Origin: JACKJP01 sp050249695
GTDB taxonomy: Bacteria > Pseudomonadota > Alphaproteobacteria > Rhizobiales > Tepidamorphaceae
Length of the DNA: 51,786 nucleotides
Direction of reading: 5' to 3'
NCBI GenBank assembly: GCA_050249695.1
Contig: JBFWQA010000009.1
Span: forward strand, 1 to 51,786
The notes beneath the pieces were generated by a model. The model saw only the letters and a program-made list of their open reading frames with translations, was not told the origin of the DNA and did not search any database. This document shows, one piece after another, positions 32,001-40,036 of this stretch; the first letter of the stretch is position 1; every line of letters starts with the position of its first letter. The translations under genes and the position numbers were made by a program.

Positions 32001-32911
32001 CGAAACCTCTCTTCGACCGGCTGACGCTGATCGGCATCGGCCTCATCGGCTCGTCGATCGCGCTTGCGGCGCAGCGCGCGGGCGTCGTGCGCGAAATCGT
32101 CGTCCAGACCCGTTCGCCGGAGACGCTGGAACGGGCGCGTGCGCGCAATCTCGGCGCGCGCTACGAAACCGATCCGGCCGCGGCGGCGGAGGGCGCCGAC
32201 CTCGTCATCCTGTGCGTCCCGGTCGGCGCGTTCGAGACGGTCGCCAGAGCCATCGCCCCGAAGCTGAAGCCGGGCGCGATCGTTTCCGATGTCGGCTCGG
32301 TGAAGGCAAGTGTCGTGCGCCAGGTCGCGCCGCATCTGCCGAAGGGCGTACATCTGGTGCCGGCCCATCCGGTGGCGGGTACGGAACATTCCGGGCCCGA
32401 TGCGGGGTTTGCCGAACTTTTCGACGACCGCTGGACGATCGTCACGCCGCCGGAAGGCACCGATCCCGATGCGGTGGCGAAGGTTGAGGCGTTCTGGCGC
32501 GCGCTCGGCGCGTTCGTCGAAGTGATGACGCCCGCGCACCACGACATGGTGCTGGCCATAACGAGCCATTTGCCGCATCTGATCGCCTACAACATCGTCG
32601 GCACCGCGGCGCATCTGGAAGAGATCACCCAGTCCGAGGTGATGAAGTTCTCCGCCGGGGGCTTTCGCGATTTCACGCGGATCGCGGCATCCGATCCGAC
32701 GATGTGGCGCGACGTCTTCCTGCACAACCGGGAGGCCGTGCTGGAGATGCTGGCGCGTTTCGGCGAGGATCTCTCCGTCCTGCAGCGGGCGATCCGCTTC
32801 GGCGACGGAGACGCGCTTTACGATCTGTTCAAGCGCACGCGGGCCATCCGCCGCGGCATCATCGAAGCCGGTCAGGAAACCGACGCTCCCGATTTCGGAA
32901 GGCGCCGCTAG
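31997..32911 (+). CDS. tyrA: Prephenate/cyclohexadienyl dehydrogenase
   Basis: The 304-residue NAD(P)-dependent enzyme oxidatively decarboxylates prephenate (or arogenate) for tyrosine synthesis. The Rossmann loop is 'LTLIGIGLIGSSIALAAQ'. Family motifs include 'ADLVILCVPVGAFETVARAI', 'DVGSVKASVVRQV', 'LVPAHPVAGTEHSGPDAGFA', 'HHDMVLAITSHLPHLIAYNI' and 'FSAGGFRDFTRIAASDPTMW'. The ATG overlaps the hisC stop (ATGA), so translation is coupled. This is the usual TyrC/TyrA-type protein without fused mutase. Confidence 0.96.
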   Translation: MTKPLFDRLTLIGIGLIGSSIALAAQRAGVVREIVVQTRSPETLERARARNLGARYETDPAAAAEGADLVILCVPVGAFETVARAIAPKLKPGAIVSDVGSVKASVVRQVAPHLPKGVHLVPAHPVAGTEHSGPDAGFAELFDDRWTIVTPPEGTDPDAVAKVEAFWRALGAFVEVMTPAHHDMVLAITSHLPHLIAYNIVGTAAHLEEITQSEVMKFSAGGFRDFTRIAASDPTMWRDVFLHNREAVLEMLARFGEDLSVLQRAIRFGDGDALYDLFKRTRAIRRGIIEAGQETDAPDFGRRR

Positions 32912-32913
32912 GG

Positions 32914-32968
32914 TTCGATCCGCAATCTGACTTCGCGCCACGCCCGTCACCCCGAATTGCGAATCGAA
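32914..32968. terminator. Long imperfect hairpin between convergent tyrA and DUF2125 genes
   Basis: TTCGATCCGCAAT (32914-32926) pairs with ATTGCGAATCGAA (32956-32968) at 12 of 13 positions across a 29-base loop. There is no T-run, so efficient intrinsic termination is uncertain; its place between two converging genes suggests a bidirectional terminator or mRNA-end structure. Confidence 0.35.
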
Positions 32969-32986
32969 GGCGCACGGGTGCCGGGG

Positions 32987-34009
32987 CTATCTCAGGGCAG
33001 GAACGGTGCCGAGCGTGATCGGCCCGAGCCGGACCTCGCCGCCGCGTATCGTCAAATCCGCAGCCGAAGCGGGCTCGCCGTCGATTTCGGTCGGCTGTCC
33101 GGCGAAGCGCAGGGCCATTGCCACGATGGGCAGGATGCCGCCGAAGGCGCCTTCCGCGCCGGGGGTTCGGAGGTCGCCCCCGCCCGCCGCCAGTCTCAGA
33201 TCGCCCTCGGGACGCATCTGGTCGTCGAGCCTGAGCGATCCGCGCAGGTAAATCATCGAACCGTTCTGGACGAGTTTCAGTCGTTCGATGTCGAGCGCGC
33301 CGCCGGCGCCCGCGAAAAACGCGAGCGGGTCACCGGTTCGCCGTAGCGGGGCGTTTCGGGCAAGTCCGTTCATTTCCAGCGAGAAGGGCGGCGGCGCGTT
33401 GCCCTCCGGCGCGAACAGGATCCCCTCGCCGCTGGCGGCGAGGTCGATATCGCCGGTTTCGCCGTGCCGCTCGCGTATGCGGGCGTGCATTTCCAGCGTG
33501 TCGGCGGCGAATTTGTTGGTCTGGCCCGGGAAGCCGGCCAGGCCGGGGGCGTCGCCGGTAACGCCCCTGGCGACAACATCGATCTGGTCGATGCGGCGGG
33601 GCCGGGCATGGGCCGACGCCCTCAGGCTCCGCCAATCGCCGCGAATCAGCATGTCGCCATCGCCGGCAGCCAGATTGAACGGCCCGTCGAGCCGCGCGAT
33701 GACCCGGCCGAGCTCGTAGGCTTGCGCAAGCAGCTCAAATCGGCCGGCTGCGATCTTGTAGCGGCGTCCCTCCGGGTCGGTAATCGTGCCTTCGATCGCG
33801 GTGCAACCGATTTCGACGCGGAAAGGGTAGCCGCCCCCGAAGCGGTCGTGGCAGGTCCACTCGCGCCCGCGCGCGGTCTCGTCTGCCAGAAAGAGGTCGA
33901 AACGGTTGTTGGCTTCGCGCGATGCGTAGAACCAGACGCCGGTCCAGCCGGCGGCGATGAGAAGAACGAGGACCAGCATGGCGATCGGCAGAATCGGGCG
34001 ACGGCGCAT
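32987..34009 (-). CDS. DUF2125 domain protein, inner-membrane anchored
   Basis: With the ATG at 34009 the protein has 340 residues. It begins with MRRRPILP and a single hydrophobic segment ('IAMLVLVLLIAAGWTGVWFY'), followed by a long periplasmic region. Conserved DUF2125 features are 'CHDRFGGGYPFRVEIGCTAI', 'RRYKIAAGRFELLAQAYELG', 'ARLDGPFNLA' and a terminal 'TIRGGEVRLGPITLGTVPAL'. The function is unknown; the beta-rich repeats resemble AsmA-like/envelope lipid-related proteins, but this is only an impression. An in-frame TTG start at 34039 is possible. The gene lies beside hisC-tyrA, as in other Hyphomicrobiales. Confidence 0.85.
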   Translation of the reverse strand: MRRRPILPIAMLVLVLLIAAGWTGVWFYASREANNRFDLFLADETARGREWTCHDRFGGGYPFRVEIGCTAIEGTITDPEGRRYKIAAGRFELLAQAYELGRVIARLDGPFNLAAGDGDMLIRGDWRSLRASAHARPRRIDQIDVVARGVTGDAPGLAGFPGQTNKFAADTLEMHARIRERHGETGDIDLAASGEGILFAPEGNAPPPFSLEMNGLARNAPLRRTGDPLAFFAGAGGALDIERLKLVQNGSMIYLRGSLRLDDQMRPEGDLRLAAGGGDLRTPGAEGAFGGILPIVAMALRFAGQPTEIDGEPASAADLTIRGGEVRLGPITLGTVPALR

Positions 34010-34082
34010 TTGAACCGGGGCTTGCAAACGCTTCTCCAAGAGTGAAAACCTGCCTTCGGCAGTCGGCGGCGATTGGAAGTTT

Positions 34083-34610
34083 ATGCGCGAATACTGGGTC
34101 TTTGGCTATGGCTCGCTGATGTGGAAGCCAGGCTTTGCTTTTCTCGAACAGCAGCCGGCAAGGCTGCACGGCTATCATCGTGCACTATGTGTCTATTCTT
34201 GGGTGCACAGGGGCACGCCGGACCGCCCGGGTCTCGTTCTCGGGCTCGATCGTGGCGGCAGTTGCCGGGGCGTCGCCTTTCGCGTCTCCTCCCATGCCTG
34301 GGATGACGTCGTCGCCTATCTGCGCGAGCGCGAGCAGGTAACGGCGGTCTACCGCGAAAAGACGCTGAACGCCCGCCTGCTGCTGGAGGGTAGGGTGGTT
34401 GCAGCGCTGACCTATGTCGTTGATCGTTCCCACAGACAATATGCGGGCGTGCTGTCTCCGCACGATCAGGCGCGAATCGTCTCCGGCGCGAGCGGCCGGT
34501 CGGGGGCGAATCGGGAATATGTGGAAAACACGCTCGCTCACATGCGCGATGAGGGCATCACTGACGACCGGCTCTCCGCCGTCGGCACAGTCCTGGCGCG
34601 GGCTGATTGA
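34083..34610 (+). CDS. Gamma-glutamylcyclotransferase, ChaC type
   Basis: The 175-residue protein starts MREYWVFGYGSLMWKPGF, the substrate-binding Y-G-S-L motif of the cyclotransferase fold, and has the likely catalytic Glu84 in 'LREREQVTAVY', aligned with the R-E-x-V Glu of ChaC proteins. It would split glutathione to 5-oxoproline and Cys-Gly. The length matches bacterial ChaC. It is divergent from the DUF2125 gene with a very short gap (73 bases), and followed convergently by the small SOS-box gene. Confidence 0.93.
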   Translation: MREYWVFGYGSLMWKPGFAFLEQQPARLHGYHRALCVYSWVHRGTPDRPGLVLGLDRGGSCRGVAFRVSSHAWDDVVAYLREREQVTAVYREKTLNARLLLEGRVVAALTYVVDRSHRQYAGVLSPHDQARIVSGASGRSGANREYVENTLAHMRDEGITDDRLSAVGTVLARAD

Positions 34611-34645
34611 AGCTCTGCCCGCGCGGAAGCGGTTTAGGCAATCCC

Positions 34646-35038
34646 TCAGGCCGCCGCGAGCAGGAACTGCGCCTCGGGTACGGGGACACCGGCGGCGCGC
34701 AGATCATCGATGACCGCGCCGCGGGCCGACATCGTCTCGGCCAGCGCATGAATGTGCAGTTCGCAATTGCCGCGGGCCAAGGCCGCCTCGATTTCCGCGA
34801 AAGCGTCGAGTGTGCCGCCCATGCCGATCCAGACGGCCTGCCGACGGCCGTCATCGCCCTTGCGGGCAACGAGGACGACATGATCATAGGTTTCGGTCAG
34901 GTCGCCAATGCCGGCGATGCGGAAGAGATACTGACGGCCGGACCGCCCCTGCCAGTAGCGGAACGCATCCGCCAGACGCGTTCCGGCGAGAACGGAAGGA
35001 CTTCCGATATCGTGCAAAAGACCGAGCTGGCTATTCAT
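34646..35038 (-). CDS. Small hypothetical protein under a LexA box
   Basis: A 130-residue soluble protein that I do not recognise. It begins MNSQLGLLHDIGSPSVLAGT, has 'ADAFRYWQGRSGRQYLFRIA' and a beta-rich middle ('HVVLVARKGDDGRRQAVWIG'), and ends 'PVPEAQFLLAAA'. No membrane segment, signal peptide or known motif is visible. The R-Y-W-x-G-R-S-G-R-Q-Y segment looks PAS-like, but this is weak. Its start is 45 bases downstream of a good alphaproteobacterial LexA box, with CCGGAG-like bases just ahead of the ATG on the minus strand, so it is probably DNA-damage induced. Base composition and codon use look normal, supporting a real gene. Confidence 0.72.
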   Translation of the reverse strand: MNSQLGLLHDIGSPSVLAGTRLADAFRYWQGRSGRQYLFRIAGIGDLTETYDHVVLVARKGDDGRRQAVWIGMGGTLDAFAEIEAALARGNCELHIHALAETMSARGAVIDDLRAAGVPVPEAQFLLAAA

Positions 35039-35082
35039 TTCTGGCCTCCAACGTGTCGCTCCGGAGAGGAATACTCACGCAA

Positions 35083-35097
35083 GAACAAAACTAGAAC
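35083..35097 (-). promoter_or_regulatory. LexA (SOS) box, GTTC-N7-GTTC
   Basis: On the minus strand the sequence reads GTTC-TAGTTTT-GTTC, the direct-repeat LexA site of alphaproteobacteria. It sits 45-59 bases upstream of the start of the small hypothetical gene at 35038, where a promoter is expected. Confidence 0.7.
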
Positions 35098-35220
35098 AAA
35101 CGCCCCTCGATGTCAATTATGTGGTGCGGCGGTGGCCGCTATGCAAGATTCGCTCCCGGTCCCGGGTCGTGGGTCAAACGCCGGACGTGCGCAATTTGTT
35201 CCGCTTGGCGGTCATCTCGT

Positions 35221-35994
35221 TTACGCTACGGCGAGTTCCGCCAGTCTCTGGCGCGCCTGACGCGGGAGCGGAAGGGTCGGGTGGGCGGCGGCGGCCTCCT
35301 GCAAAAGCCGGTCGCAGGACGTTTCGATTTCGTTCTGCAGCTTCGTCATGAACTCGGCATGTTCCAGTCCCGGTTGGATGGGCGGAAGAAACTCGATGAC
35401 GGCGGTGCCGGGGTATCGCATGAAGCGGCGGCGCGGCCAGAAGAGACCGGTGTTCATGGCCACGGGCAGCACCGGAACGCCGCTGTTTGCGTAGAGGAAT
35501 GCAGCCCCGACCTTGTATTGCGGCGCGGCGCCGGGCGCTCGCCGCGTGCCCTCCGGGAAAATGATGATCTGGCGGTTGTCGGCGAGTCTCAACGCCGCGT
35601 CCGCGTTCATCTGGCGCAGCGCCTTGGAGCGCGCGCCGCGCCTTACCGGCACCATCCAGGTCTGCACCATGTACCAGCCGAACAGCGGCAGCCAGACAAG
35701 CTCGCGTTTGAGAATATAGGTGGGGCGCCGGAAGACAGGCGCCATTCCGAACGTCTCCAGGAACGACTGGTGCTTGGAGGCGACGATGAAGCCGCCCTTG
35801 GGAATGTTCTCAAGGCCGCGGAACTCGATCTTCGTGCCGCAGATCACCTTCAGCAGCCAGACCGATGAGCGGCACCATGCGAAGGCGACGATCCATATCC
35901 AGCGCCGCGAGACCGTGAACGGCAGGCCGAGGATCATGAAGACGAAAAGATTGACGTAGAAGAGGGTATTGAAGATCAGCGAGCGTGCGGCCAT
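35221..35994 (-). CDS. plsC: 1-acyl-sn-glycerol-3-phosphate acyltransferase
   Basis: The 257-residue PlsC-family acyltransferase makes phosphatidic acid from lysophosphatidate. An N-terminal hydrophobic segment (residues 8-26) precedes 'ICGTKIEFRGLENIPKGGFI'. The catalytic block is 'VASKHQSFLETFGM' (His75 and, in the H-x4-D position, Glu80), an H-x4-E variant common in alphaproteobacterial homologues. 'VPVRRGARSKALRQM' and 'QIIIFPEGTRRAPGA' are blocks II and III, and 'VPVLPVAMNTGLFW' is block IV. It is 51 bases downstream of the YdcF-like gene on the same strand and probably belongs to the ftsE-ftsX-ydcF unit. Confidence 0.92.
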   Translation of the reverse strand: MAARSLIFNTLFYVNLFVFMILGLPFTVSRRWIWIVAFAWCRSSVWLLKVICGTKIEFRGLENIPKGGFIVASKHQSFLETFGMAPVFRRPTYILKRELVWLPLFGWYMVQTWMVPVRRGARSKALRQMNADAALRLADNRQIIIFPEGTRRAPGAAPQYKVGAAFLYANSGVPVLPVAMNTGLFWPRRRFMRYPGTAVIEFLPPIQPGLEHAEFMTKLQNEIETSCDRLLQEAAAAHPTLPLPRQARQRLAELAVA

Positions 35995-36045
35995 TGCGTT
36001 TCCCGTTCCGCGGACGGCGGTTCGGAACGTTTATGAGGACATATC

Positions 36046-36771
36046 CTATCGCGCAAGGGCGGCGGCCGTGGCTTCGCGGGTGGTGCTGGGCTTGCCGAGG
36101 CGCATATGCAGCCGCGCCAGCAGGTATTTTGCGTATTCGGAAGCCATGACGCGCATGACTTCCTGATCGGTCCACCAGCGTTCCAGGGCCAGTCTTTCGG
36201 TACGCACGGGATAGGGGCGGAGCGTGAGGTCCGGAGCGCTTCGCGACAGTTCCATCATGCTGCGCGGCATATGATAGGCGCTGGTGACGACGAGCAGCGT
36301 GCCGAAACCGTTCTCGCTCGCCCAGTTGCGCGCGACCTCGGCATTGCCGACCGTGTTCAGGGCATCATGGTCGAGGTCGATGCAGCATGAGAACAATCCA
36401 TCGCTGCCGCTGACCATCCGGGCGATCTCCTCGCTCGTGGTGTCGGGATGAACGCCGCTGATCAGCAGGCGTCTGCCGCGCCCGTCGCGCAGCAGCGCGA
36501 CGGCGTCCGCGATGCGCGATTCACCGCCCGTCAGCGCCACGATGCCGTCGGCGCTGATGCCCGGCGCGGGCACCGTTGTCGCCACCATGTGGGCGAACTG
36601 GACGAACCCTCCCAGGAGAAAGAGCGCGAGCAGAACCAGCAAGCCGGTCGCAAGCCGTACGAGCTTGCCGCCGGGGCGGGCGATGCGGCGTGCCATCCGG
36701 TTCCTGTCTGTCATCGCGACCGTTGCCGTCCGATTTGAATCGCGTTCGTATATTGCCTCGCTCTTGTCCAT
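36046..36771 (-). CDS. YdcF/SanA-like DUF218 membrane protein
   Basis: With the ATG at 36771 the protein has 241 residues; ATG at 36714 is an alternative. A membrane anchor lies near 'LVRLATGLLVLLALFLLGGF'. The DUF218 domain follows: 'ADGIVALTGGESRIADAVAL', 'RRLLISGVHPDTTSEEIARM', 'ALNTVGNAEVARNWASENGF' and 'LLVVTSAYHMPRSMMEL'. This family contains YdcF, SanA and ElyC, linked to envelope integrity and peptidoglycan-related processes, with no firm enzyme activity. The order ftsE-ftsX-ydcF-plsC on one strand is common in Hyphomicrobiales and suggests a joint envelope role. Confidence 0.87.
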   Translation of the reverse strand: MDKSEAIYERDSNRTATVAMTDRNRMARRIARPGGKLVRLATGLLVLLALFLLGGFVQFAHMVATTVPAPGISADGIVALTGGESRIADAVALLRDGRGRRLLISGVHPDTTSEEIARMVSGSDGLFSCCIDLDHDALNTVGNAEVARNWASENGFGTLLVVTSAYHMPRSMMELSRSAPDLTLRPYPVRTERLALERWWTDQEVMRVMASEYAKYLLARLHMRLGKPSTTREATAAALAR

Positions 36772-36824
36772 CACCGGCCAGAATATGTTGAAAAATGCGG
36801 CCAAATCCAGCCCGCGCAATATCC

Positions 36825-37811
36825 TCAGTCGAAAACCTCCAGGAACCGGTAGACGGCCCATCGCGAGGTCAACCCGGTCAGCAGCGCGATGAGGACGAGG
36901 GTCGCGACGACCGCGACGTAGGCGCCGGGACCGACGGTCAGATTGCCGAACAGCGCGCCGATCTGATCACCGGCGGGCGTTGCGACGAATTGCGAGGCGC
37001 CCCATGCCGCCAACCCGAGGAAAACGAAGGTCGCGGCACCGCCGGCAAGACCGCCCTTTACGCCGATCATGAAGAAATGGTGGGTGAACTGACGGGCGAT
37101 GAAATTTTCCTTCGCGCCGACCAGATGCAGAACTTCCACGACATCCCGGTTGCCCGCCATCGCACCCCTTGTGGCGAAAACGACCGACAGGGCGGTCGCA
37201 GCCAGCACGAGCCCGAGGACGATGAGCCCGCCTCCGGTCAGCGTGCGGGCCATGATTCGCAAACGGCTTTGCCAGACCTGATGATCGTCGAGGCTGGCGT
37301 GGGGCGCCCGGGCGACGATCACGTCGCGCAGCCTGCCGATATCGGGCGGTGCTGCCGGATCGACCTCGACGACAACGAGGCGCGGCACCGGCAGGCCGGC
37401 AAGGTCCGTTCCGGTTCCCAGCCATGGAGCAAGAAGCGCCTCCATCTCTTCCTCGGACATGATCCGGACGGCGCGAACGCCGGCGACCTCGCGCGCCGCC
37501 GTCGCCGCTGCCTCCGCCTCCCGCGCGATATCGGCACCGTCCGCGGGCATGATCTGGATCGTCAGTTCCCGTGCGATGTCGGCCTGCCAGCTGTCGGCCG
37601 CGCCGCGGATGGCGAGCACCGCCACACCGGTCAGGCAGGCCAGAAAGGTCATGATGGCGATCACCACGATCAGCGAGCGGCCGGGGATGTTGAGCGAAGG
37701 CACGATCGGCGCGGTCGGCCTGAGGCTGGCCTCGAGCGCCTCGCTGCGCCCCTTGGGCGGGCCGGAGGGGACCGGCCGCTTGACGCGTATCCTTTTCACG
37801 GCGGCTCGGGG
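36825..37811 (-). CDS. ftsX: Cell division protein FtsX
   Basis: With the ATG at 37811 the protein has 328 residues. A basic, Pro-rich cytoplasmic tail precedes the first helix ('SLIVVIAIMTFLACLTGVAV'), then a periplasmic loop ('ELTIQIMPADGADIAREAEA'), and three C-terminal helices around 'GGLIVLGLVLAATALSVVFA', 'GGLAGGAATFVFLGLAAWGA' and 'YVAVVATLVLIALLTGLTSR'. 'VEVLHLVGAKENFIARQF' is the conserved FtsX cytosolic coupling segment. It works with the ATPase FtsE to activate septal peptidoglycan hydrolases. An upstream in-frame ATG at 37862 would overlap ftsE by 29 bases; GAGGAAAGG better serves 37811. Confidence 0.94.
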   Translation of the reverse strand, partial: PRAAVKRIRVKRPVPSGPPKGRSEALEASLRPTAPIVPSLNIPGRSLIVVIAIMTFLACLTGVAVLAIRGAADSWQADIARELTIQIMPADGADIAREAEAAATAAREVAGVRAVRIMSEEEMEALLAPWLGTGTDLAGLPVPRLVVVEVDPAAPPDIGRLRDVIVARAPHASLDDHQVWQSRLRIMARTLTGGGLIVLGLVLAATALSVVFATRGAMAGNRDVVEVLHLVGAKENFIARQFTHHFFMIGVKGGLAGGAATFVFLGLAAWGASQFVATPAGDQIGALFGNLTVGPGAYVAVVATLVLIALLTGLTSRWAVYRFLEVFD

Positions 37812-37833
37812 CATGCGGCGGCGCAGCCTTTCC

Positions 37834-38493
37834 TCAATCGTAAATGTGCAGGCGGCCGTCATTTAGGACGAGCCGGCGGGCGTCATACTGATCCATCAGG
37901 GCAATGTCATGCGTCGCAATGATGACCGTCGTGCCGAGCCTGTGCAGTTCCATGAACAGCCGCAACAGCCGGCGCGCGAGGGTGGGATCCACATTGCCCG
38001 TGGGCTCGTCGGCGAGCAGCAGTTCGGGCTGGCCGATGACGGCTCTGGCGATCGCTGCACGCTGTTTCTCTCCGCCGGACAGGATGGAGGGCGCGGCGTG
38101 AATCCGATCTTCCAGACCGACCCATTGCAGCAGCTCGATGACGTCGCGGCGATAGGCTTCCTCTGGCTTGCCCATGACGCGAAGCGGCAAGGAGACATTC
38201 TCGAAGGTCGTCAGGTGATCGAGAAGGCGAAAATCCTGAAAGACGACGCCGATGCGGCGGCGAATCGTCGGCAGGGTCGCGCGGGACAGCGTCGCCGCGT
38301 CGTGGCCGAAGACATTGATCAGCCCGCGGGTCGGGCGGAGCGCGAGGAATAGCAGGCGCATCAGCGATGTCTTGCCCGCGCCCGAGGGACCGGTCAGAAA
38401 CTGGAAGGAGCCGCGTTCGACGTTGAACGATATGTCGCGCAGAACTTCCGGCCCCATGCCGTAGCGCAGTCCGACATTCTCAAAACGGATCAC
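37834..38493 (-). CDS. ftsE: Cell division ATP-binding protein FtsE
   Basis: The 219-residue ABC ATPase begins MIRFENVGLRYGMGPEVLRD and has Walker A 'LTGPSGAGKTSLMRLLFLAL' near residue 36, Q-loop 'IGVVFQDFRLLDHLTTFENV', signature 'LSGGEKQRAAIARAVI', Walker B 'LLLADEPTGNVDP' and switch His in 'IIATHDIALM'. The 'FENVSLPL' and 'ADEPTGN' wording is typical of FtsE. It partners FtsX, encoded immediately downstream with almost no gap. Confidence 0.96.
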   Translation of the reverse strand: MIRFENVGLRYGMGPEVLRDISFNVERGSFQFLTGPSGAGKTSLMRLLFLALRPTRGLINVFGHDAATLSRATLPTIRRRIGVVFQDFRLLDHLTTFENVSLPLRVMGKPEEAYRRDVIELLQWVGLEDRIHAAPSILSGGEKQRAAIARAVIGQPELLLADEPTGNVDPTLARRLLRLFMELHRLGTTVIIATHDIALMDQYDARRLVLNDGRLHIYD

Positions 38494-38668
38494 CGTGAAA
38501 GCCTTTCCAGCATTGCTGCCGCGTTTGTCGCAGTGCCGGCGTTAACATCCCATTAAGCATAAGCGCAAATGAGCCGGCGCGAGGCCATTTTCCGATCGTT
38601 AACGCTCCGGTCCTTAAAGTGGCTGCGATAGCAACCCTGATCGTGACCCGAGATCCGCCAGCCTTTCA

Positions 38669-39535
38669 ATGAATATAATCTGTCCAGCCTGTCTGACGCA
38701 TTATGCGGTCGACCTGCGCTTTCCCGAGCAGGGCCGGAAAGCACGCTGCGCCAAGTGCGGCGAAGTCTGGCATGCCGTTGCGCAGGGGCCTGTGTCCGTT
38801 GCGCCGGCTCCGGCATCCGGCCGGTCTTGGGGCACCGTGGCCGGCGTGGCGAGGGACGCCGGCGAATCGCCGGACGCGGAAGCGGGTGCCGACTTCCACG
38901 CCCCGTCCGACGGCTCCATGCCCGAACCCATGCCACAGGTCGAACCGGCGCCGGACATCGCATGGATGCAGGCGCTGGCGGAAGAGGATGCGCGCGCCCG
39001 GCGCGCCAGGCTCGTGGATGACGAGGACGACAGCAAGCCGGCAAGCGGGCGCAGGGTGACGATCCGGCGCCGCCGGTCCATGTCGACGGCGCGAATCGCG
39101 CAGGCTTTCGTCGTCGGGATGACCATCGCCGGGCTGGCGGCCGCCTTCACCCACAAGGAGGACATCGTCGCGCTGGCGCCTTCGACGGCGCGTCTCTACG
39201 CGCTTGCCGGCATCGAGGTCAATATTCGCGGTCTCGCCTTTGAAAACCTCAAATTCGCGCAGGAAAACGAAAGCGGCGTCCCGGTGCTTTCCCTGTCAGG
39301 CGATATCGTCAACGTCGCCGGAAGGAATGTCGAAGTACCGCTGATCCGCCTGTCGCTTGCCGGCAGGAACACGCCGGAACTCTACAGCTGGACGATCGAA
39401 CCGACGTTGACCTCGCTCGGCCCGGGCGAAAGCCTGCCTTTCACGGCGCGGCTGGCGGCACCGCCGCGCGATGCGGCGAGCGTGTCGGTCCGTTTTGTCG
39501 ACAATCCACCCACCCGGCTGGGCCTTGCCCGCTGA
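38669..39535 (+). CDS. MJ0042-type zinc-ribbon / DUF3426 protein
   Basis: The 288-residue protein has an N-terminal zinc ribbon with Cys5, Cys8, Cys27 and Cys30 (MNIICPACLTHYAVDL, ARCAKCGEVWHA), an acidic low-complexity linker (about 45-115), a basic stretch 'GRRVTIRRRRSMSTARI', one membrane helix at about 148-166, and a C-terminal DUF3426 domain ('VNIRGLAFENLKFAQENESG', 'VLSLSGDIVNVAGRNVEVPL', 'PGESLPFTARLAAPPRDAAS'). The function is unknown. In alphaproteobacteria it is found next to ftsEX, from which it is divergent here across a 175-base gap. Confidence 0.92.
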   Translation: MNIICPACLTHYAVDLRFPEQGRKARCAKCGEVWHAVAQGPVSVAPAPASGRSWGTVAGVARDAGESPDAEAGADFHAPSDGSMPEPMPQVEPAPDIAWMQALAEEDARARRARLVDDEDDSKPASGRRVTIRRRRSMSTARIAQAFVVGMTIAGLAAAFTHKEDIVALAPSTARLYALAGIEVNIRGLAFENLKFAQENESGVPVLSLSGDIVNVAGRNVEVPLIRLSLAGRNTPELYSWTIEPTLTSLGPGESLPFTARLAAPPRDAASVSVRFVDNPPTRLGLAR

Positions 39536-39660
39536 TTGCCGCATTCGCGGTGAACATCGCCGTTTCAACTTGTGCTAGGTTCGATCGGCCTCCCGGCCTG
39601 CTTGTCGCCATGTTCCCAGCGGCAGGCTTCGGCAGGAGGGAGCGCACGGAAAGGGACGGA

Positions 39661-40029
39661 ATGGGACGCATTCTTCTCGCCGAAGACGATGACTCGGTGC
39701 GGGCTTTCGTTCGACGCGCGCTCGAGATGGATGGACACGAGGTCGTGGAGGCGCGCGACGGCGCCGAGGCGGCCTCGGTGCTTGCCGGGGATTCGCATTT
39801 CGACCTGATCCTCAGCGACATCCAGATGCCGGTCATGGACGGTATCGCGCTCGCGCTGACCGTCGCGCGCGACCATTCAGCCATTCCGCTGGTGCTGATG
39901 ACGGGCTACGCGCATCAGCGCGAGCGCGCGCACGGTCTGGAGGAAATCGTCCGCGACATCGTCCAGAAGCCGTTCACGCTGGCGGAAATCCGGGAACGCG
40001 TGGCGCTTGCGCTGCGGCCCGCCGCGTAA
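39661..40029 (+). CDS. cpdR: Single-domain response regulator CpdR
   Basis: A 122-residue stand-alone receiver domain: 'MGRILLAEDDDSVRAFVRRA', phospho-acceptor Asp53 in 'LILSDIQMPVMDGIAL', 'PLVLMTGYAHQRERAHGLEE' and the Lys in 'IVRDIVQKPFTLAEIRERVA'. The M-T-G-Y-A-x-Q-R-E-R-A-H block is the CpdR signature. Unphosphorylated CpdR delivers cell-cycle proteins such as PdeA and, indirectly, CtrA to ClpXP; the CckA-ChpT relay phosphorylates it. The ATG at 39661 is preceded by AAAGGGACGGA; the in-frame extension to 39550 is not family-like. It converges with the DUF4175 gene. Confidence 0.93.
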   Translation: MGRILLAEDDDSVRAFVRRALEMDGHEVVEARDGAEAASVLAGDSHFDLILSDIQMPVMDGIALALTVARDHSAIPLVLMTGYAHQRERAHGLEEIVRDIVQKPFTLAEIRERVALALRPAA

Positions 40030-40036
40030 GCCGTCT

